NCBI RefSeq assembly: GCF_000237925.1 | Contig: NC_031498.1 | Coordinates: 26,422,308 to 26,486,307 of the forward strand | Direction: 5' to 3' | Length of the DNA: 64,000 nt | From: Schistosoma mansoni | Taxonomy: Eukaryota > Platyhelminthes > Trematoda > Strigeidida > Schistosomatidae | Shown here: positions 1-12,360 of the stretch, in pieces | How the letters are laid out: each line of letters begins with the position of its first letter | Position numbering within the stretch: the first letter of the stretch is position 1 | Program-made: the position numbers and the translations under genes | Notes under the pieces: model-generated | Databases searched by the model: none | The model's input: only the letters and a program-made list of their open reading frames with translations | What the model was told of the DNA's origin: nothing

Positions 1-249
1 TGGTGAGTGTAGGAGAACAATCTCAATATCACAGATTGATTGACTTGTTCTCATCCATAAAGAGCCTGATACAAACAAAATGTTCTGCCCCACAAACACG
101 GGTGGATTGAAATCATCGCCCTCACCATCAGTGCTTGCTGGTCAGTAACTCCATCCTCAATTATTGGGAAGGTCAAGTGAACAGATACTGATCATTCATC
201 ACAATTCCATAGTAATGAAGCTGTAAAATCACTTTTTCTAGATTAATAA

Positions 250-278
250 TAATAAAGTGATCGATGATCACTTTATTA
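250..278. repeat. Perfect 29-nt palindrome
   Basis: The arms TAATAAAGTGATC and GATCACTTTATTA flank a 3-nt centre (GAT). The inverted repeat is perfect and isolated. It could form a small hairpin; its function is unknown. Confidence 0.5.
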
Positions 279-383
279 CTTTGTCAACAGCTTTTAAGGT
301 TTTTCAAATTTAAGGTTTCAGTGAACGATTCCGTACAGAAAACGACGTCATATAATGAAGACTTACATGTCTAACAAGTCATC

Positions 384-422
<39 letters not shown>
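384..422. repeat. (TAA)n microsatellite
   Basis: About 13 uninterrupted copies of an AAT/TAA trinucleotide. Confidence 0.5.
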
Positions 423-423
<1 letters not shown>

Positions 424-2689
424 GAACATACGAAATGTAATAATAGTGTTTCTTATGAGATGTATCACTGCATTGAAAAATTCGATACAGTGATAAATGT
501 CATTTAGACGTCTGATAAATAAATGTACAGTTTAACTTAACAGATTGAAATACGATATTCTAAATACATAATGGTTACTTGATACAATTGACCTTATTCA
601 CATTAAGTCATATAATTGAGATAGAAATTTATTTCGCCAGACATAGACTTGTTCATTGACACTTCATTCAACCTATATTACATATGCTTGTCAAAAAGGT
701 TATTTTTTCAACATTCAGCGATTTACTGTTTGACAGTTTAAGAGTAATTATTTTCCCTTTTGACGGAAAATGTACATACAGTTTTTCATTGTTCGTCTAG
801 TATGTTTAACAAAGGGAACTGTTGATTTGGAAATATAATTCCAGACTTTCTAAATAAATAACGTTTACAATGTTATTTACAAATGACAATAAAAAAATTC
901 AGATCATTATTTTGAAAGGCTGTGCACTTAAAAAACATTGGCTGTTAACATTACCTGCCAAAAAATGTTATGCCCACCTCACAAATACAATTACCGTATT
1001 ACATGACTGAGTGCACTAAGATGTATTTTCGGTGATCATTAATAAGTGATCAACTACAAAGAATGTACAGGTCAAAATATTTTATGCTTTCAATGGATTT
1101 ACAAAAAAACCTTGATAACAATGTTGCGTTCATTTTCGACACCCTTTTCAAAGCTAAAATGATCAACTTTTTGGTATTAAGAATAACGGTTTGCAAAATA
1201 AGCGAGCTATAAAGATTATTTGCTTTTTTCTCAGACATTATTACTAATTTCAGATAGGGTAAAAGTTGCTTCATTTACCCATCTTTTACGGTTAGCGTGA
1301 CTTCGGCATGCCCCATTCACTTTCTCTTCATCATAATTTATTCATATATTTACACTAATGTAACGTTTATTAAAAGAGCAAACTATGTGTTAAATTAACT
1401 TATGGGAATACTTAAATGAAAATGTGTTTACTAATTGTGTATTAAACATTTGACTACCTTTGAAATTCAATAATCACCGTTATCAACTATTAATAACAGC
1501 TGTCACTTTTTTCAAAAATTAACTTTCAATGATCTACACATTATTATTACTCTTTTCACAATAACTGATAACTTTAGTTGCATTTCTACTTCATAAAAAA
1601 AGAATTATCCCGATATACATTCACTGAGAGCAGTATAGCAGGGTAATGAAAAGGGTTTGTTTTTGTTTTTTTCGAAGTTAAAATTTTTTACAAAACTCAG
1701 ATGGAACAATGTGAAAATAGTTAACTATTGTAAACAATAATCGGATATAAAAATGTCAATTCTTACATCCAATAAAAGCTTTTTATTGTATTTCGATTTG
1801 AACGAATCAGATTACAAAGCTGCACCATTTACAACCAATTGAAAAATTATTACAGGTGACAAGATGTTTGTTCATTTTCACTTGAGCACACACTTTCAAA
1901 AACAAGTTGACCAATCACCAATTGCTACATTTTTTTCACATCCTTCATTTTCGAAAAAAGGGTGGTAGGGGATTATACGAGCCGTGATTTTAATGTCAAC
2001 CCAGCTTACCGCCCTGGTTGTAAACTCTCAAGAGCTAAATATTGTCAGTAAAACGTGATGTTGAGGAAAAGACTTGGTGAGGAAGGTCATCTATATAAAA
2101 TTAAAAAGAGCAGGGGTTCTACCTTCGACCCCTAGGAGATCACACGAAGACATGACATAGTCCCAAAGTACAGAGGCTTAACTCGACTTAAAAATTGGAT
2201 TATTTGTGTGTGACTTAAGTCAGTCTGTCCGTGCTGACCTGATGTTTGTTAGGTTGAACTTATTAATCAATGCCACAAATGGGATAAAATTGCGAAAATG
2301 CAAATTTTCGGGCTATTTTACGAGTGATTTCTGCTCATATTTCTATTTTATACTTATTAGACACTTAGGTTACTGTGCTTTTGTATTATTCTTATTATTA
2401 ATTTACCGTTAGAGGACCCATTAATTAGTTCTTTCTCACCTGCGTGATAGTTATGGTCATGTTGTAATTTCCTATTAATGGTAATATGCTGCGTACTTAT
2501 AAGGCGGTACCACCTGTCTTTATGGTTTTCTGCTGTTGCAAAACAAAAGCATACAGGTTACTGTCACCTCCACGTCAGTAATTTAGGGGATTTTGTTCCC
2601 TTGATTAAATAGTGTTTCGAGTCTCTCAGGCATCTAATGGGTTAAAGCAGGAGTTATGTCTCTATTCAACTACAAATCGTCTCGTAAAA

Positions 2690-4580
2690 CTCAGGTGCAC
2701 ACTCAGAACAGGAGCCACTTGATTGTTTTGGTTATTCAGCTTCTCTTCGACAAGCCAAAGCTGGAGTTTTCCAACCGCTAGGTCTTAATGGCCCGACCAG
2801 TAGCGACGGTGATGCCGCTAACCTTTTGGCTGAACAGTATTCTCGGACATTTCATTAGACCCACATCAACTATACTGATGAAAGCTTCATCTGCAACTGC
2901 ACAGGACTTTCCGAAGTGAACCTGAGGGCTGACATGATGTTCCGAAAATTGCAGCATCTAAGAAAATACACTTCTCCCAGCCTGGATATGGTTCATTATG
3001 CTATACTGAGGTAAGCAGTTTCAACCATGGGAACACCGCTTAGTGTGATGTTCTCACACTCGCTAAGTCGAGGCAAACTACCGGAAATTCAGAAGCTGGC
3101 TCACATCACGCCAATTTTCGAAGGATGTCTACACAGCGAACCCTCAGGCTACCGACCAGTGGCCCTTCACTTCATACCTTCTAAAATTATCGAGTCCCTG
3201 ATATGCGATGATATACACTACTACTTATTATCCTTAAAGCTATTCTCACCCCAACAGCATGGTTTTAGGAAGCGTCACTCTTGTATAACCAACCTACTGA
3301 CAAGTGGACAAGCACCCTTGCTCGTAAGGGGAAGGTTGACATTAGGTACCTTGATTTCTCAAAAGCTTTTGATAGGGTCAACCATATATATCTTATCAAT
3401 AAACTTAAACGACTAAGTATCAAACCACCCATAATTGACTGTCTTGCTTGATATCTAAAAAATCGACCTTTTAAGGTCAGGGTTAACTTCACATTCTCTC
3501 AGGCTATGGAATGTCCTAGTAGGGTCCCCCAGGGCTCAATACTAGGACCTCTTCTCTTCTTGATTAATATTAACGATCTTCCTCAACAAGTTTCATCTGA
3601 CTTATTGCTTTTTGCTGATGGTGTGAAACTTTGGAGAGAAATACGTAACCATAAGGATATACTAGCACTCCAGGAGGATCTGACCCGACTTCAAAGTTGG
3701 GCAGACCACAACGGACTTACCTTCAACACCTCAAAGTGCAATGTAGTCCATCTGCGACATGTTGCAGACTATAGTTACAACTTAGGAAACGCCTCTCTAG
3801 AAGTTTATCAAGTCGAAAAAGATTTAGGAGTGATGGTACCCTACGACCTAAAATCGTACGCTAACTGTGACAAAAACGCCTTTCAAGCAAACCTTGCACT
3901 GGTAACATTGAAGTGCATTGTTGGACAGTTTGACGGTGAAAATTTTCACATAATCTTCAACAGTTTTATTCGCCCCATTTGGAGTACAGAAACATAGTGT
4001 TTCCTCCCTTCCTCCAAAAGGATAAGGACACTCTGGAACGTATACAACGTCGAGCCACGAAATCAGTTCGGGGACTCAAATTCAAACCTTATGAAGAGCG
4101 CCTCAAATCACTTAACCTTTACCCGTTAGAGTACAGGCATCTTAGAGGTGACCTTCTTATGACTTACAGTATCCTTAACACTTCTGGTCATCCCCTTAAA
4201 CATCTTCTTAAGCTTAGTCACAACACTAACCTGAGAGGTAACACCCAGAAACTGGAGACCCAACATAACAGAACAGACTGCAGACACAACTTCTACTCCA
4301 TAAGAGTTGTCAAATGCTGGAATTCGCTGCCGACTGAGCTAGTCCAAGCAACTTCCCAGGAGTCCTTTAAGAGGAAACTTGACTTATTCTTAAGGACTAA
4401 GGATAACATATTATTATGATTTACCAAATTCATTTTTTCCCCTCTATTATCGTTAATATACTTAGGTTTTTGCCTGGAGTTATTGGTGATCCACTGCTAC
4501 TAGACACGGAAGCCCGTTAAGCGAAAGCTTCTTCTATTCCGTCCTCAACCATTTGAACCATTTGAACCATTTGTACCACT
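2690..4580 (+). pseudogene. CR1-like LINE fragment (reverse transcriptase), 5' truncated
   Basis: The frames give parts of a CR1/Jockey-type reverse transcriptase in order: a block ending SLDMVHYAILR (about 2980-3010), SGYRPVAL and QQHGFRKRHSC (3027-3416), PQGSILGPLLFLININDLP and the catalytic block LLLFADGVKLW where FADD would be expected (3506-3997), then a C-terminal domain with RIQRRATK and FKRKLDLFL (3979-4419). The frame changes several times and stops interrupt it, so the copy is dead. The tail carries a short tandem repeat of CCATTTGAA type at 4548-4579, as expected of CR1 3' ends. Schistosome relatives are SR1/SR3 or Perere-3; which one is not resolved. The 5' limit is approximate. 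Confidence 0.5.
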
Positions 4581-4626
4581 AGAAAAACCGGACTTTCAAG
4601 GACATGCAGAGAGATATGCGCTAGGT

Positions 4627-5151
4627 ATGAGGGTTTTCGCTACGTTGGGCATTTGGCCTACTCGACTAAAAGAAAGTGCAAGTTCTTTATTGATTCCTGG
4701 ATTTTTAAATCTTAAACCAGCTCTGAGTGTACGGTTTTTCTCTGTGGATCTCAACGGAGATGATGATAAGGTTAGACGTATTATGATTATTGGTATTTTC
4801 TAAGCCAGTTGATATTCCGGATCCGTATCGTAAAACGAGAAAGAAATGTTTTATTTGTGAAAAAAACATTCCTCTAGACTACAAGGTATGAATACCACTT
4901 CTTTGTGATAAATTATAGAATGTTCGTTTGTTATCACAATTCGTTTCTCCTTATACTGGCCGTATCTACGGGCGACACATTACAGGAATGTGTATTCCTA
5001 TGCAAAAAAGAATATCCAAGTTAATTATAAGGTCTAGACAATTCGGTAAGGTTTATTCTCGTTTCTTACGGGTTACTTAGGTTTCATGCCTTTCGAAAGC
5101 AAAGAAAGTGTGTTCATTGCTGACCCTAGGATTTCTTTTCGCACAAGATGA
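4627..5151 (+). CDS. MRPS18C: Mitochondrial small ribosomal subunit protein bS18m (MRPS18C), four exons
   Basis: This gene encodes a bS18-family protein of the mitochondrial small ribosomal subunit. Exons are 4627-4770, 4805-4885, 4919-5045 and 5081-5151; the introns are 34, 33 and 35 nt with GT-AG ends and phases 0, 0 and 1. The joined frame is 140 codons, close to about 142 for the human protein. Residues 1-39 look like a mitochondrial transit peptide: basic and hydroxylated, few acids, ending RFFS. The family core follows: CFIC at 63-66 (likely zinc ligands), [20 protein letters not shown] at 79-98, C100, then GFMP at 118-121 near the C-terminus. The ATG at 4627 was chosen because it gives this transit peptide; the frame stays open further upstream. 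A variant poly(A) signal AATACA lies at 5183-5188. A CR1-like LINE ends 47 bp before the ATG. The identity rests on recalled family motifs and is strong; the exact 5' end is less sure. Confidence 0.5.
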
Positions 5152-5264
5152 GATATTCCCACATGTACAGAACCGTTTTTAGAATACACTTTTGAAATTA
5201 GATTTTTAGCCTTGTTTTTTTACGTTCTAATGTCATTCATAAGCTGCAATGCTCAACTCAACTC

Positions 5265-6494
5265 CCCCCTTTTACCCCTCGTGGAGGAGCATAGGCCACC
5301 CACTAGGATTCTCCACCCAACTCTGTCCTGGGCAGTCCTTCCGGGTTACTACTCACTCTTTTGATGTCTGTTCCCAGTTCCCGACACCATTTGTTCATTG
5401 GTCTTCATTCTCCCTTCAGGATTGCAAGTTAGCACTTGCCTCATAATGTAATGTGATGATTTCCACAATATGTATCCTGTCCACCTGCAACGTCTTTTCT
5501 TGATTCCCTTCTTAGGTTAAAGCTGACTTGTTCTCCATAACAGTGAGTTATTAATGATGGTTACTGGCCAACGGATACTGAGTATCTTGCGTAGACAGTT
5601 GTTTATAAATACTTGTACGTTTTTAATGATGGTTGTGGTAGTTCTTCCAGTTTCAGCTCCGTACAGTAAAAATATCTTGACGTTCTTATTAAAAATTACA
5701 ATTTAGATGTTGACTGACAGTTGTTTTGAGTTCCATATTTTCTTCAGTTGTAGGAATGCTGTCTCTGCTGTACATTAAGTCCTCTTTCGTTGTCGATGAT
5801 GCCGAACAAGTGCGTCAAAGTTTCCACGTCTTCCAGATTTTCTCCATCGACTGTGACCGGGTCGGTGTTCTCCGTGTTGTATTTGGGGATGTTGCTTTTG
5901 CGTTTGTGTATGTTGAGGCTTACTGCTCCAGAGGCTTCTGCTACATTTTGTTAGTGTGCATTTGTGCATTTGTTAGTGTGTATGGGATAGAAGGGCCGGG
6001 TCATCTGCCAAATCGAATCAGTCTAGTTGCATGCAAGCTGTTCGTTGTATTCCGCGCTTCCCCTGAGACGTGGAGGTCTTCATAACCCAGTCGACCACTA
6101 GAAAAAAGAGAAAGGGAGAGATTAAGCAACCTTGTCTGACTCCGTTCTCCACTTGAGGTGCATCTGTCAGCTATCCTCCATACACGACTTTTCAGTGTAG
6201 TCCATCGCATAAATTCCATGTAAAGTTAATGATCCTCTCAAGTACACCATAGTGTTGAAGACGGTTCCATAAGGTCCTCCTATCCACTCTGTTAAACTCC
6301 TCATAATCAATGGAGTTGATGTATAGTGACGAGCTCCATTCAATTGATTGTTCCATGATGATCCGTAGTGTCGCGATTTGGTCTGTGCACAACCAATCCT
6401 TATGGGGTCTGGTTTGTCGATCTCAAACTTGGGCGTCTACTGAACCTTCCTTCTAGTTCATCAATAAGCTGTAATAGTCTGACGAATACAGTAA
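5265..6494 (-). pseudogene. RTE LINE (SR2-like) 3' fragment
   Basis: The minus strand gives broken pieces of an RTE reverse transcriptase: KEGSVDAQ (near 6450), a CTDQIATLRII block (6340-6390), and C-terminal segments toward 5265. Frames shift repeatedly. The 5' limit is where a V element starts (about 6495). The 3' end begins about 110 bp after the MRPS18C stop codon. Confidence 0.5.
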
Positions 6495-6850
6495 TCTTAA
6501 GTGCTGTTAGAGGTATGAGGGCGGGTTTCATTTCCCGGTTGCCCACACTGTGGATGGGTTCTTCTAGAGGTAAATGAAAAGAAAATCGGGTTAGGCGTGG
6601 TCCTAGTGACATGAGAGAATGATCGCAGTGCCCAAGGGACAACTGCTTGAGGCTGGTCACACACGACCTTTTTGTGAGTAGTTTTCGTGTTAGCTCCGTA
6701 CTTGTTGCAACCTTACCACCGGAGACGGAAATCCGTGGGGTAAGGTGAGGTCTGCACTTTTACGGCCAACCTTTTCCAACCCCACCCTTCCTTGTGGGAA
6801 GGCAGCATCAGCTACTGCTGTTGATTCGGTCTTACCGTGATAGGTACTTT
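6495..6850 (+). repeat. V element, partial copy
   Basis: It matches the first 230 bp or so of the complete copy at 28624-29175, including GGTTGCCCACACTGT and the GGGACAACTGCTTGAGG block, then diverges. It abuts the RTE fragment directly. Confidence 0.5.
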
Positions 6851-8084
6851 ATAGTGAACCTTAGATAATAGCTATAGTCAGGTAGATTTGCTTCAGCCGA
6901 CTGGTATCCCTGGTGATACTGTCTTCTCATGTTGTATAATACTAGGAACACGCATTAGAGGCGCTAAGCCTCTCTCAAAAACACTCAGTTTCATCAGAAA
7001 ACTAGCACTTTTTCTAAACGTTTGTGGGGGGCTTCAAGTGAACATAAATGTCACTCAAAGTAGTTCTCTATAAAAAATATAATCTTTCATAGTTCAAACA
7101 ACCGAGAACTATTAACCCAAACTATTGCGCAAGGACGTAAAGACCTTTTTCTGCTCCGAAATGGCCTTTCATAAATTTTTTACATCAAGTTCAATTTAAA
7201 GATAGATTGCATTATTAAAATCAACTATGGATGATATCGTAAACTGTAATAAGAATGTCACAGTTACTATAAAGAGTTAATAGTGAATCGTTCGTACTTC
7301 AGGTGTAGTGTGTTTAGAGTAGTTTGTCAGCCCCTTAACGAGTTGTAAAGTAGCTAAAACTTACCTGCGAAATGGTGGTTTAGTGGTTAAACGATTCGGT
7401 TTTCAGCTACTAACACGTTCAAAGTCTGCTCCATCTCAGCTGACGCAACCAAATAGTATCACTAGCCGTCGTACGAAAATTTTGGTCCAAAGACGAGTAC
7501 ACAAATGTGTATCTAGTACATGATTAACGTTAAATGACATTTAAGAAGCACTTGTTTTATGTTCGAAATAATAATTTTAAGATAATATTGTACGGTCAAC
7601 TACTAATATAATCTTTGTTCTCACCTTCCTGGGCATAATCAAAGGAAATAAAATTGATTCTGGCTCTGTAACTCTGTATTTGGCATTCTCACTAGGTCTG
7701 TGTTATTGGTAGTCTCGATAGTTTGGTCATCTGTTCCTTCTTACTGTTTCTGGGAGAAATTATTAGCAATTTACTAAGCTGTTTGTAAACAAAGCGGTAA
7801 TCCCCTCTCTCAGCACATTCGCCGCTCATCTGTGGATAGTTTTTGTGTTATGAGTGAAGGTATTTATTTCATGAGTTCTTTGTCAAATAAATTATGGTTT
7901 TACTTTGGGTTGTTTTGATACCAATAAGTCCAAAAAATATCTAGGGAATAGATAAACTTAGGTTCTTATCACAAAACTCATTGATGATGGTTTGAATTCT
8001 TAGACTCACTATCTGACTGTCAACCATGCACTTGACACTTAGCTTTTGAGTCATGGTTTTAAATATTACTTCAATAATACTACT
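6851..8084. other. Intergenic stretch, little to assign
   Basis: No exon recognised. A possible old tRNA-derived SINE lies at about 7368-7460 (A-box-like TGGTTTAGTGG, weak B-box and an AGCTGACG remnant of a hammerhead); it is too decayed to call firmly. Confidence 0.5.
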
Positions 8085-8785
8085 TTCAGTCAGTCAGCTA
8101 CAAACGCAGGACTAGGCACGTATATGCATCGATTCAAGTTGCCACAGTTCATTAGCACAACAAGATGAACACCAAATTCATAGAAGCAGTTACTTCAATG
8201 GCAGTAATATATAAAAGAAAGATTATGTATGAGGATATAATACAGGAAGAAAGAATCAGTTCGTAGAAAGAAAGGTATAAAACAATTTTAATCTCACGGT
8301 TTAAGGGAAGGCAAGGAATATATACACCTACACCATTGTGATCGATCCTGAGCCATGTCATCCAGAGACTCCAACTATTGGTTACGATAGCCGCGCGGAC
8401 CCTAACCAAGTAGTCTGCATCTGCTAACATGGCTCAGACCAGAAGTTGGTAACTTTGTTGACTGATGCTACATTTTGGTTTGGCCGCCCCTAACTCTCTT
8501 CCAACGATTGCCAATACTAGTCAGCATAACGCGTCGTGGTAATTGGTGTTCAGGCATAAGTAACACGTGGCCCAACCATCTCAGTCGATGAAGATTCATG
8601 ACCTCATTAATTGATTTGCCATCATTCCCTAATACTCTGTGTCTAACCTCACTATTACTTCCCCGGTGATTCCAGTAGATGCAAGCAATATTTCTAAGGC
8701 ATCTGTGGTCAAATACTAGTAGCTTACGAGTATCCTCTACTCTTAATGGCCATGTTTCACAGCCGTGTTTTAAAAGAATTCTTTA
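8085..8785 (-). pseudogene. RTE-type LINE 3' fragment, second family
   Basis: The minus strand encodes the C-terminal part of an RTE reverse transcriptase ([24 protein letters not shown]), disrupted. The end is marked by a (TCAG)n tail at about 8085-8097. A second copy with the same tail lies at 40812-41355, so this is a distinct subfamily. Confidence 0.5.
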
Positions 8786-10589
8786 GATTAATCACTTCAT
8801 TCAAATCATTTATCGGTATACTTTTAATGTGTAAATTAATGATACAAAGATAATGAATTATTCCTTGTTTATTGTATTCTAAGAAATATACACTACTGTA
8901 GTATTAGGCAGTAGAATTATTATGTGAAGTATCAAAGTGAGTTAGTCAATAAAAACGAATGAATTCTCTGTTAAATTCGAAAGAATTATATTAAATATCA
9001 GTACCAAAACAAACTGGAATGGTTGAAACGATGGAGAAAACTTAAAGTTTTTGTAAATGTTGTTCATAATGCTGTCGTACTTTAGTTAGATGATCTGACT
9101 GTAGGGATTCCATTGTCGTTCTCGACAATATATTTTGCTTCTACTTCATGTAGAATTAAGATTTTCAGTTATTCTCAAGTGTTATAGTAGGGTGTTTTGA
9201 TTGCCTTGTTTGTGGTTGATTGACTTCATTTATCCTTGTATTCAGAATCCTTATAATGGTTTCTGAGATGTTTTTTACATATCGAAGGACGATCTGTTTC
9301 TGTCTCCGGGGTCGGTTTTTTGATGATATTTTAATTCATCACATACCATTTGATGAAATTATCGGGGTAGCCATTCTTACGAAAAACAAAAAGAGCGAGT
9401 TCCTTCAGTTTCTCGTGTGGTGAGAGTTCTGCATCTGGTTGTTTTATTTCGAATTATGCTTAGATTCAACTTTTTTTGTATACTGTTCAGTTGTTATTGC
9501 TGTATCTAATATTTCATCCATATGAATTGGTTTATTGTGTACTTGTATTCCTAAAGTTCTCATATTTTTTCTATTGAAAGAAAACGAAATCTAAAATGTC
9601 AGAATTGATAAACAAAATTTTTGACCACAAGTTTACAAGAGAAGTAGAAAACAAGTTTTCGTTTTTTGGATGCTTACATCAATTTATAAGATTGTAACTA
9701 TGGTAAGAGAAAAGGTTGGGTATTTTCCTATTCTACAAATAGTCATGACATCTATATGTGTATGAAAAGGACTTTGAAAATATAAAGAGAACCAAATACA
9801 CTGAGTTTGGTGAATTTCTATCCATTTTGTCGTTGATTCTAGTGAGTCTATTCTCGTTTTTCAATATTTCAATTCGTGAGTATACTACTTGTTAATGATA
9901 AGTAGTGAAACAGGAAATAATAAATATTATTGTCATAAAAGGTCTATCAAGACAGATCAATTTGTAGTTTGTATCATGTGGGTTCAATCTTTAGGAATAT
10001 TGTGGGCCCACACTACTGAGCGGTTAGATGAATTTCCAGTGCTTCCTAGTCTCTAGTGTTTATTTAGTTGTAGGCAGTCCGTTACGTTAGCTACAAATAA
10101 CGTTTTAAACTTGACACGTATATTATTGAAATTGACCATTTCGAATGTATAAAATAGTTTCCCTTTCATAATCTGCAAGTAAAAAACATTTTCAATATCC
10201 TCACTAAATTGCTGTAGTTCATTTTCGAATTTAATGCAATGATAATGTCAAATCTATCTTCTTATAGTACGTGTTATTATGGTTTATTGATTGGTATCTT
10301 AAAACAATGTCTTGTAACAACAATCCTACAAAGACTTTCGTTTCCTATTTAACAAAGCAGTCTTCATGCTCCTACACAATCCCTCATGGATTCGGGGGTG
10401 CCCACTTCTGAAAAACCTCAAATTAGTGTGAAACTAATGTCAAATAACCGATGAGAAAAACCATTCTGTTATATCCCGAAGAGAATTATGAATGGTAACT
10501 TTGAGGACTATTTATGTACCAATATGATGTGTATATTGCCTATTGTATGATTGTTAAGTAACTAAATCATTGATATTCGTATCCCTCTT
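8786..10589. other. Intergenic stretch without assignable feature
   Basis: AT-rich sequence with no long ORF, no clear repeat match and no exon that I can support. Confidence 0.5.
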
Positions 10590-11181
10590 ATTATAAGCTT
10601 TATTTTGACTCGTAGACTATTACTATACGATTTGCCGTTCTTGAGTTATCCTCAGTCTATTGATTACTGGCTCCCACATTTGGCTAAATCTTGTACAAAT
10701 GTTATTTTCTATTTTATTGGTACGATGTGGTCTGTTTGGTTGGTATATAAACCCAGTATGTTTGAGAATAATGATTCATATTGCAGAGGCGGCGAGACTA
10801 AATTATACTGCCGAGGCAATCAGAAGCTTTCGCGGGTTTTCAAGGTCACGGCGCTAAGTTCGGTACTTGATGCTTGCGTACGATCGGTTTACAGCGGATT
10901 TTAGGGAAGACGTGATAATTTAGCGTCTACAATAGAAGTGATCATAAGATTTTGGCGCGAAATTCAATTATCCATTTGGATAAATAGAGTTTTGGCATTA
11001 TAGCTGATGTCAGTTCGTGATGAAAACCCTAAGTATAATTCCTAGCCTTAATCATGAACTGTAAATCATAATTTGAATTCTTCTTACAGGTTTTTAACCC
11101 TCATTTGGTCTTAGTTATTATGTTGACACTCTCAGAGTCACTCTAGCGTCGCTCAAAGGTCGTCCATAAATTATAGTCTCA

Positions 11182-11238
11182 CCCTTAACCCTAAACCCTA
11201 ACCCCAAACCTTAACTCTAACCCTAAACCGTAAACCAT
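11182..11238. repeat. Degenerate telomere-like (CCCTAA)n tract
   Basis: About nine variant units of CCCTAA/CCCTAAA lie in tandem. The schistosome telomere repeat is TTAGGG, so this is an interstitial telomere-like tract; it lies inside the Merlin copy. Confidence 0.5.
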
Positions 11239-11252
11239 ACCAATATACCAAC

Positions 11253-11438
11253 AACATTGGAGCTATGTGGTCGAGGCTAAAAGAATTTTTGAGGCCTTAT
11301 CATGGTTTCAGAGGTCGACTACCATGGAGCCATATGGATGTGTTCCTGTACCGTATGCACTATGATTTTAGAACTTCTGAACCTATATCTGACCTTGAGA
11401 AGTTTTTGAGTTATGTAAAACAACAGTATCCTCTCTAA
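11253..11438 (+). pseudogene. Merlin transposase C-terminal remnant
   Basis: An open frame of 61 codons ends in TAA and contains MWSRLKEFLRP, WSHMDVFLYRMH and SDLEKFLSYV. This fits the C-terminal end of IS1595/Merlin DDE transposases, whose signature is N-x-I-E-x-x-W-x-x-L-K. Here NIGAMWSRLK has Gly where the catalytic Glu is expected, so even this part is inactive. Upstream catalytic regions are missing. Confidence 0.5.
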
Positions 11439-12360
11439 TTTTTGAGTTTTGTATAATATATTTTTACTGTATACTAACTGTCTTCTGATTGGCTAATATT
11501 TCTCAAGGTCATTTAAGATTCGTTCAAAGGTCGGCAGTATAGTTTAGTCTCGCCGCAGAGGCTATTATTGGTGTTCTGGACTTAACTGGCTGGGTTAGGC
11601 AGAAAGCAGGACCAACAAATACTCTAGACTGCTCGTACGGGTTTTATGTGTCACTGGTCCGATCAATAAAATCACTGCTCTCAAATTGGCGGCATCGTTG
11701 CGTCACATATTAACAGGGCACTCAGGCGAGTCACACGATATAACAAATTCTTAAGTCGTATAACCCAACTTAATATAATCAGTACTTTTAAATTATTTGG
11801 GAATGAGTTTCTGCCAATACGAGTCGAAATTGAAGTTCCATATTTGGTTTGAAAAGTCAAGATAAAAATACTTATGATATCTCTTTGTGCAACAGAAGAA
11901 TTCATATTTCACAGAATTAATACTTACATGATGTAAAACACTTATCTGAGTTTCATTCGTATAAATTGAACGAAATTCTCTGTTTAACTTAGGTAAGAAA
12001 CGTTATTTTCATCGGGAACAATAATTCAAATTTATAACTGGATACTGTTTGTAATCTAACTGCCAAACCCGTATTTATAATCCTAGTGGAAAAAATTACA
12101 CTAACAAGACAAAAGTAGACTGATGCATCTATTGTTCATTATAGAGTGAAATCATTTGTGCATTTATTATAAACAGTAATTGTAAGGATGACCCGTCGGC
12201 AAACTCAAGAAGCCCAGAAAGAGCCGAAGACATTCCATCCAATCACCGATAGGGAAACATTCAAGAATGTTGACATGTAGCTTCCCTATTGGATGGATAA
12301 GAAGGGTCCCCCTATGTGCCTATTGGCTGTCCGAAATGATGATTTACTTTCAGCCAAAAA

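Larger units (their letters stand above)
1..2689 (+). other. Unassigned AT-rich sequence
   Basis: No convincing exon on either strand. It holds a 29-nt palindrome (250-278) and a (TAA)n run (384-422). From about 1965 to 2690 the base composition is less AT-rich and the sequence looks repeat-derived, but I could not assign a family. Confidence 0.5.
10791..11554. mobile_element. Merlin DNA transposon, internally deleted copy
   Basis: The 764-bp element has terminal inverted repeats of 24 bp (23 match), starting GGCGAGACTAAA, and is flanked by the 8-bp target duplication GCAGAGGC (10783-10790 and 11555-11562). Merlin elements are known to make 8-9 bp duplications and to have termini starting GG. 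The inside keeps the 3' end of a transposase gene. A telomere-like tract and a second terminus-like segment (about 11150-11180) lie inside it. It is non-autonomous. Confidence 0.5.
10590..11640 (+). repeat. T repeat split by a Merlin transposon
   Basis: 10590-10790 and 11563-11640 together match the copy at 19822-20135 in reverse. The repeat has a TATA-like GGTATATAAACC at about 10741. The Merlin copy sits inside with an 8-bp target duplication. The class of T is unknown. Confidence 0.5.

Noticed and set aside
384-422. CRISPR-like direct repeats
   Set aside because: These are simple microsatellites; no spaced repeat array exists and the genome is eukaryotic.
2206-2412. 68-codon ORF rich in hydrophobic residues
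   Set aside because: It probably lies in repeat-derived sequence upstream of the CR1-like LINE; no homologue recognised.
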